Shown: positions 58,465-64,000 of the stretch, piece after piece | Numbering within the stretch: the stretch's first letter is position 1 | Layout: each line of letters starts with the position of its first letter | Notes under the pieces: generated by a model | Told to the model about the DNA's origin: nothing | What the model saw: only the letters and a program-made list of their open reading frames with translations | Databases searched by the model: none | DNA from: Atherix ibis | Lineage: Eukaryota > Arthropoda > Insecta > Diptera > Athericidae | Direction: 5' to 3' | Assembly: GCA_958298945.1 (NCBI GenBank) | Contig: OY282605.1 | Coordinates: 122,818,267 to 122,882,266, forward strand | Length of the DNA stretch: 64,000 nucleotides | Program-made: the position numbers and the translations under genes

Positions 58465-59728
58465 CGAGGGTCATTCAACAAGTACTTAGCCTCACCGCCC
58501 GATGGAACTGCTGTCACAAAAGAAATTTACCATCGTGCAGTACATTCTTTTAGTAGCCTACTGTCAAAGTTTCAGTCGATTCCCTTCATTAGTTTTGTCG
58601 GTCGGTTGCACAAAAATGGAAAAATAACAATATCGTTCGGTGATTAGATTCTTGTTTTTGGAAGGGAAAACGCGCAGCGAAATCAAAGATCGCTTGGATG
58701 CTGTGTATGGTGACTCTTCTCCTTCGTTGGCGACCGTCAAGAATTGGTTCAACGAGTTTGTTCGTGGCCGCACGTCGGTTTTTGATGAGCCACGCCCAGG
58801 TGCCCCAAAAACGGCTGCTACGGAGGAAAACGTTATAAAAGTCCACGATCTCGTGTTGGCAGACCGTCGATTGAAGGTTCACGAGATACCTGAGACTGTG
58901 GGCATCGCAGTAGGAACGGTGCATCATATTCTACACGAAGAACTGGGCATGAGAAAGCTGTCGGCGCGATGGGTGCCGCGTTTGTTCACACCGGAAAACA
59001 AGCGCAACCGTGAGATCACATCGGCGACGTGTTTGGCGCTGTTTCAGCGCAATCCAGCGGAGTTCTTGCGTCGTTTCGTGACCGTCGACGAAACATGGAT
59101 TCACTGGTACACACCAGAGACCAAGGAACAGTCGAAACAGTGGACTTCACCCGGCGAACGTGCTCTGAAGAAGGCGAAGACTGTTCGATCGGCCGGAAAG
59201 GTGATGGCCACCGTTTTCTGGGTTTCACAAGGTGTGATCCACATCGATTACCTCGAGAAGGGTAAAACAATCACGGGGCGCTACTATGCTGACTTATTGG
59301 GCCGATTTGACGTTGAATTGAAGAAAAAGCGGCCCCGCTTTGCGAAGAAAAAAGTGCTGTTCCACCACGACAACGCGCCGGCTCACACCTCCGCCGTCGC
59401 CATGGCCAAATTGGTCGAATTGCGCTACGAATTGCTGCCCCATCCACTGTACTCTCCAGATTTGGCCTCCTGTGATTACTTTTTGTTTCCAAACCTGAAA
59501 AAATCACTCGCCGGGAATAGATTTGGGTCGAATGAGGAGGTCATCGTCGCCACGGAGGCCTATTTTGCTTCCCTCGAGAAAATGTATTTTTTGGACGGGT
59601 TAAAAAAGTTAGAGCATCGCTGGGCCAAGTGTATCGAGCTTGAACGAGATTATGTGGAAAAATAAATTGCCACCTTTCCAAAATTTTCGTTTTTCTTTTG
59701 TAGGCTAAGTACTTGTTGAATGACCTCG
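58465..59728 (+). mobile_element. Inner mariner with matching TIRs, 1264 bp
   Basis: Terminal repeats are CGAGGGTCATTCAACAAGTA at 58465 and its complement (one base shorter, CGAGGTCATTC) ending at 59728. Both are flanked by TA (58463-58464 and 59729-59730). Length and layout are those of a complete mariner. It has no visible decay in its ends or body, and its GC content is far above that of the surrounding intron, so it arrived recently. Confidence 0.95.
58616..59665 (+). CDS. mariner transposase, near-intact, nonsense at codon 4
   Basis: A cut-and-paste transposase of the mariner DD34D type. From the ATG at 58616 it reads MEK then TAA (58625-58627), then stays open for 345 codons to the stop at 59663. 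Seen in order: a helix-turn-helix (FLFLEGKTRSEIKDRLDAVY), a VKNWFNEF second motif, WVPRLF linker, TVDETWIHWY (Asp 158), FHHDNAPAHTS (Asp 252) and YSPDLASCDYFLFP (Asp 287), with exactly 34 residues between the last two Asp. The length (349 codons) is normal. After the stop the next in-frame ATG lies past the DNA-binding domain, so unless readthrough or a non-ATG start (GTG at 58640) is used the protein is not made. Confidence 0.9.
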
Positions 59729-59775
59729 TAATTGTATTTTTTCACAACGAACTTCAAGCCGCATAATCATATGTA

Positions 59776-60683
59776 CGAGATCTGTTCAAAAAGTATCGCG
59801 AATTTTGAATTTCCACCGGTTACGTATATTCGATTTTCGATTTTTTTTATGGCGTTATGTTGGTACTCATGTCTCTAACTTATGTCGACAAGTTCGGCCA
59901 TTTTGAATGTTCAGTTAATTTTTGACAGCTGCTTTGCTTGCACGTGTTTTGGCTCGTCTTCAATTTTTTTCCATTTCCGATCAAAAACCGCATTACATTA
60001 ACATTGCTAAGGCGCTGTTGGGCTCTGTCCGCGACGACCCAAATTTGCTCCAGATGGTCATAACTGGTGACGAATCATGGGTTTATGGTTATAATGTGGA
60101 AAAAAAGCTCAATCATCCCAATAGAAGCTGCCGCACGAGCGCCAAGTTCGGTCGAATGTGAAGGTTTTGGTTTCAGTTTTCTTCGATTGCAGGGGCGTGG
60201 TGCATCATGAGTTCTTGCCACAAAGTAGAACGGTCAATAATGAAAATTACCTGCAAGTTATGCGCAAGTTGCGCGAAGCAATCCGCCAGAAACGCCAGGA
60301 TTTGTGGAAGAACAAAAATTGGCTTTTGCACCATTATAACGCCTTTGCTCACGTATCGTTCCTTGTGCGCGATGTTTTGGCCAAAAACAACACACAAATA
60401 ATGTCGCTGCCACCGTATTCCCCAGATCTGGCTCCCTGTTACTTGTTTTTTGTTCCCGAAACAGATTCTTTGATCCATTTTCTGGAATGGGCAAAAATCG
60501 AAGACGAGCCAAAATACGTGCAAGCAAAGCAGCTGTGCCAAAAATTAACTTAACATTTAAAATGGCCGAACTTTTCGCCATAAGTGAGACACATGAGTAT
60601 CAACATAACGCCACAAAATCGAAAATCGAATATACGTTACCCGCGGAAATTCAAAATTCGCGCTACTTTTTGAACAGACCTTG
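59776..60683 (+). mobile_element. Foldback mariner derivative with ~200-bp inverted arms
   Basis: Flanked by TA (59774-59775 and 60684-60685). The inverted arms are 59776-59976 and about 60486-60683, unusual against the roughly 30-bp ends of typical mariners. The middle carries transposase pieces: NLLQMVITGDESWVYGYNVE (first Asp present), VFFDCRGVVHHEFLPQ, WLLHHYNAFAHVSFLVRDV (second Asp is Tyr) and YSPDLAPCYLFFVPE (third Asp is Tyr). The N-terminal DNA-binding domain and C-terminus are absent, and the reading frame runs out into the arms on both sides. It is non-autonomous. Confidence 0.9.
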
Positions 60684-60769
60684 TATTTTGACAGCTGTCA
60701 TTGCAAGGCTTGCTTGTGAAAAAATTCGATTGATTTTGCACAGTGGTTTTTGGTGATACCTTTTTAAAT

Positions 60770-61606
60770 ATGGAAAGTGAAAAACAGCATTTTCGGTATA
60801 TTTTACTTTTTTACTATAGAAATGATAAAAATGCTGTTCAAGCAAGAAAAAAATTATCCGAAGGTGCCAGTTGAAGCTGATGAAGATACAATAAAGGCAT
60901 TAATTAATGCATACCGACGAATAACAACTCGTGAGATCGCTGAGAGATTAAATTGATCGAATTCGACCATTCATGATCATTTGAAACGGCTAGGTTTTTT
61001 CTCAAAGCTCCACATATGAGTTCCTCATCTTCTTGTGCCGTCGCATTGACGTTTGTGATTTGCTTCTCAAGCGCCAAGAAAATGATCCGTTTTTGAAGCG
61101 TATCATCACTGGGAACGAGAAAAGGGATCATAGTCGGGAACTACAACAATGTTCAACGCAAAAGATCCTGGAGTCGAAAGCAAATATTCATAAAAAAGGT
61201 TATGCTATCTGTTTGGTGGAATTTCAAAGAAATCATTTATTTTGAGCTTCTACCGAGCAACACAACGATCAATTCTGAAGTGTACTATCATCAGTTGGAC
61301 AAATTGAATGATTCACTTAAAGAAAAAAGGCTAAAATTGGTCAATAGTGTTCCAACAGGATAATGCGAAGCCACATACAAATTTGACCTCTCGGTAAAAG
61401 TGTTTAGAGCTTGGACGGGATATACTGCTTGGATAGGATAAAAATTTTTAGACGGTAAAACGTTTAATTCCAATAAGGAGGTCTTAAATCACTTGAATCA
61501 GTTTTTTGCCAGCAAATTACAAAAATTTTATGAGCGTGGAATCATGCTACTGCCAGATAGATGGCAAAAGGTATTGGATCAAACTGGACCAGATTTAATT
61601 GAATAA
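60770..61606 (+). pseudogene. Outer mariner transposase relic
   Basis: It starts MESEKQHFRYILLFYYRNDK (ATG 60770). Readable pieces follow in shifting frames: ITTREIAERLN, STIHDHLKRLGF, KRIITGNEK (first catalytic Asp now Asn), SVWWNFKEIIYFELLPSNTT, YYHQLDKLNDSLKEKR, FNSNKEVLNHLNQFFASK and FYERGIMLLPDRWQKVLDQ to the stop at 61604. Part of the N-terminal domain after QARKKL is deleted, and the HHDN/SPDLAP segment is scrambled. The family looks like the cecropia/Hsmar1-type mariners by its RWQKV ending, from recall only. Confidence 0.85.
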
Positions 61607-61689
61607 AATATTAATTCACTATAAAAAAAACGTCTTTCATTTTTATAAAAAAAAAAACGAAATTACATCCCGGACAACCCAATAATATG

Positions 61690-62180
61690 AACGTTTACTC
61701 ATAATTTTCAGAGTGAACACTAATTTTGGTGTGAATAAATATTCAGACTGAAAAAAAATAATTCACCTGTCATTTTGAAATGAACAGTTATTTTAATGTG
61801 CAAATCAAAACAGTTTAAATTCAGTATGAGTGTTCAAGTGAACACTTCTTTCTTTGGATAGGAATAAAACTCAGTATAAAAAGTCACCTGCGCCGTTTCG
61901 AAGTAAACGCTTACTTTAATGTGGGTTCGAGTAATTTTGGATGAAAATATCTTTTGAATTAATAAAAATTCAGGATGAAAATAAAGAAATTTACCTGCGA
62001 TTTTGCAGTGAACATTTACATGTATGGGCCCGATATTAAAAGGCAGTTTAAATTCGGACTGAGTGTTCACTTACCACTTCGAAGTATGCTTTTACGCATA
62101 AAAATTCATTAACCATTTTGCAGCGAACACTTATTTTCGTATAAAATGAAAACTGAGCATAAGTATTGTACTCATTTTAT
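61690..62180. repeat. Degenerate repeat, GTGAACACTTA type
   Basis: Words such as AGTGAACACTTATTTT, AATTCAGACTGA and TTTACCTGCGATTTTG recur about every 90-110 bp across half a kilobase, with weak conservation. No coding potential; the minus frame 61834-62070 is an artefact. Confidence 0.6.
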
Positions 62181-62555
62181 TTTTCGGAGCGTAAATAAAA
62201 ATTAGTTTCGCCAAACGTAACGTAAACTCAGAGACTTACTCAGATTTAAGAGTATTCTAATTTTGTTGCTATCGATACAGTAGTATTATGAGCCAACACA
62301 CAGAAAAGCTCAGAGAAAAGAAAAGCGACAACTTAACGCTTTAGTACCGATCAAAATATTGAAAGGCTTTGTTTCTAATTTATTGAATTTTGAGAAAAAC
62401 ACTTTTAATAATTAAGAGATTTCGTATTCGATAGAAGAGTGAGGAATTTTTTTCCTTTTATATTGATTGAACTTTATTCAAAAACGATTCCATTTTCAAT
62501 TCAACTACAAAATAAGCAGTCTTAAAAAAATAAATCGAAATAAACCATTGATTTA
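62181..62555. other. Intron 9, no gene recognised
   Basis: Unremarkable AT-rich sequence between a repeat field and a transposase relic. Confidence 0.5.
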
Positions 62556-62559
62556 GAAT

Positions 62560-63115
62560 TTTTGTGGAGCTTTGCACAAATATCTTAAAGAAATAATTCT
62601 TCTGGAAAAGCCGATGCATCCACAACGAGTCACGGTTTGGTGCGGATTTTGGACTGGAGGCATCATTGGCCCGTTTGCTTCGAAAACGATGAAGAAGCCG
62701 CCGTTACGATCAATGGTAAAACGAATTTTTGTTTCCAAAAGTTGAAGAGAATGGCATGGACGACATTTGGTTTCAACAGGACGGTGCCACTTCCCACACA
62801 ACCAACGTAACAATCCAACTTTTGGGCACTGCTTTCGAAAACCGAATAATCAGCCGAAATTCTGATGTCAATTAGCCGCCTCGGAGCTGTGATTTGAGCC
62901 CGTTGGATTATTTTCTGTGGGGAGCCGTTAAGGATAAATATGACGGAAGCCATCCAGAGACAATTGAGGCCTTGAAATACGAAATCAAAGTTGCTATTGA
63001 AGAGATACAGGCCCGGACAATCAAAAATGTACTGAAAAATTGGGTCGAGCGAATGGGGTACTGTAAGGCCCAGCCGTGGCAGTCATTTAAATGATGTTGT
63101 GTTTCATTCTTAAAT
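62560..63115 (+). pseudogene. DD34D transposase relic, C-terminal two-thirds
   Basis: It reads EKPMHPQRVTVWCGFWTGG then IIGPFASKT (62608-62690), EEAAVTINGK in another frame, and MDDIWFQQDGATSHTTNVTI (second catalytic Asp, about 62757-62815). It continues with IISRNSDVN, PPRSCDLSPLDYFLWGAV (third Asp, about 62878-62930) and ETIEALKYEIKVAIEEIQAR to WQSFK and a stop at 63091. Two or three frame breaks and one internal stop disable it. It is the best-preserved member of this family in the window and serves as the key for reading the older fragments. The N-terminus is missing. Confidence 0.85.
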
Positions 63116-64000
63116 TTCAAGGTTCAATCTTTCTATGAAAACCGGAAATTTTAAAAAATATAAACTAGTTTTTTTTTTAAATTTACTTTTTAAAATGCAA
63201 CTTTTAAATGGTCCATCCTGTACCAAAATTGAGCTCTGCACTCAAAAGAAACACTCTTTAAGCTTTCCCTTACGTTTATCGTAATTTTTATTCACATTCA
63301 CATTCAATTAAAAATAAAATGTATTTAAAATTTAATAAATCAATTTTTGTTTAAATATCCAGCATAAATTTAAATTTAAATTTATGAATTTTAATATATT
63401 TTGTTGGTCTTTAATTACCTTAAAATATTACCTCTTTTTTTTTAAAAAAAAGAACATTTTCTGTGCAATGTTATAATCATATTCCTTTCGCTTTTCTTTA
63501 TAAAATTTTTTTCGTTGTTGATTTAATTATAAAATTTTTTATTTTGTTAATTTATAATTTTATAAATATTATTCCATGTCTAAATAAATTTTCGTTAACA
63601 TAAAAAAAAATGTATTGTACAATGTATTTTTTTGTGCATCGAAAAATAAGTTAACAAAATTTTATATTTTTATTAAATTTCTGCAAAAATATTTCAAGTT
63701 TAAATTATAATAAAATTACTATAAATATAATATTGTTATTAATTTTATCTTTTAGAATGAAAGAATTCAAAGAATTTTTATTAAATAATTTTCATACAAA
63801 AGTATCAATTTTTTTTTAAATAAAAATGTTAAGCCTTTTTTGAGAGTGTGAAATAATGCAATTAATATTCGTATTATATCATATTAGACTGAAATCTTCT
63901 CGTTTATATTCTATAAATTAAGTGACAATATCACATTAATATATATGAGTGACTGCTGTTGTGTTAAGTGGGAAATACGTGATAAAAATAAATTAATTAA
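63116..64000. other. Intron 9, end of window
   Basis: Very AT-rich with many poly-A/T tracts. No exon, RNA gene or transposon end is recognised. Confidence 0.5.

Larger units (their letters stand above)
58418..61682 (+). mobile_element. Outer mariner of a three-element nest
   Basis: The left end TTAGGTTGTCCGGAAACTAA (58418) and right end (complement TTGGGTTGTCCGGGATGTAA, ending 61682) are inverted repeats flanked by TA (58416-58417, 61683-61684). Removing the two inner mariners and one copy of each duplicated TA leaves about 1.09 kb, shorter than a typical 1.3-kb mariner. Both insertions lie in the roughly 170-bp leader between the left end and the transposase ATG (60770). Confidence 0.9.

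Noticed and set aside
58444..58647. 67-codon frame MFPTEDLRGSFNKYL at the left end of the nest
   Set aside because: It translates the outer mariner end and the inner mariner terminal repeat and leader; not a gene.

Overview
This window is AT-rich nuclear DNA from an insect, most likely a fly or midge. The evidence is one spliced gene with close similarity to Drosophila canoe (vertebrate afadin), GT-AG introns, and an intron-dominated layout crowded with decaying Tc1/mariner transposons. The species cannot be fixed from the sequence.

The only host gene I can support is canoe (cno) on the + strand. Nine coding exons lie at 16561-16671, 16805-16913, 18403-18596, 18749-19034, 19113-19270, 19495-19576, 31980-32167, 35594-35758 and 56817-56938. 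All join with GT/AG borders and compatible phases. They encode about the first 471 residues: two Ras-associating (RA) domains separated by a lysine-rich linker, then most of an FHA domain. A splice acceptor at 16541 implies at least one non-coding exon further upstream. The PDZ and C-terminal parts lie beyond base 64000. Three introns are very long: intron 6 is 12.4 kb, intron 8 is 21.1 kb, and intron 9 runs off the window.

Region by region: 1-16541 is 5' flank or 5'-UTR intron. It holds several local tandem duplications, fragments of a DD34D transposon family, one copy of a palindrome-ended non-autonomous element (6385-7690), and a transposon-poor block at 8040-8640 with a tandem GGAATG pair. 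Intron 2 carries a short-unit minisatellite. Intron 6 holds another non-autonomous element copy, a 2.4 kb degenerate GCTGAAT repeat field with a perfect 30-bp hairpin, and a GC-richer CAG/CAA block. That block ends at a strong donor (29008) and looks like an alternative first exon able to splice in phase to exon 7. Intron 7 is filled by a Tc1-like element (32741-35234) that contains a mariner insertion and a 23-bp minisatellite apparently born from the transposase gene. Intron 8 contains a 175/176-bp tandem array made from a transposase fragment (40451-41668), a non-autonomous element (44943-46318), several mariner and DD34D transposase relics, and a possible solo LTR. Intron 9 contains a nest of three mariners (58418-61682). 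Its inner member has a nearly intact 349-codon transposase gene spoiled by a stop at codon 4.

The strongest lines for follow-up are two: the possible RA-less canoe isoform, and the two independent tandem arrays that seem to have arisen from transposase catalytic-domain sequence.
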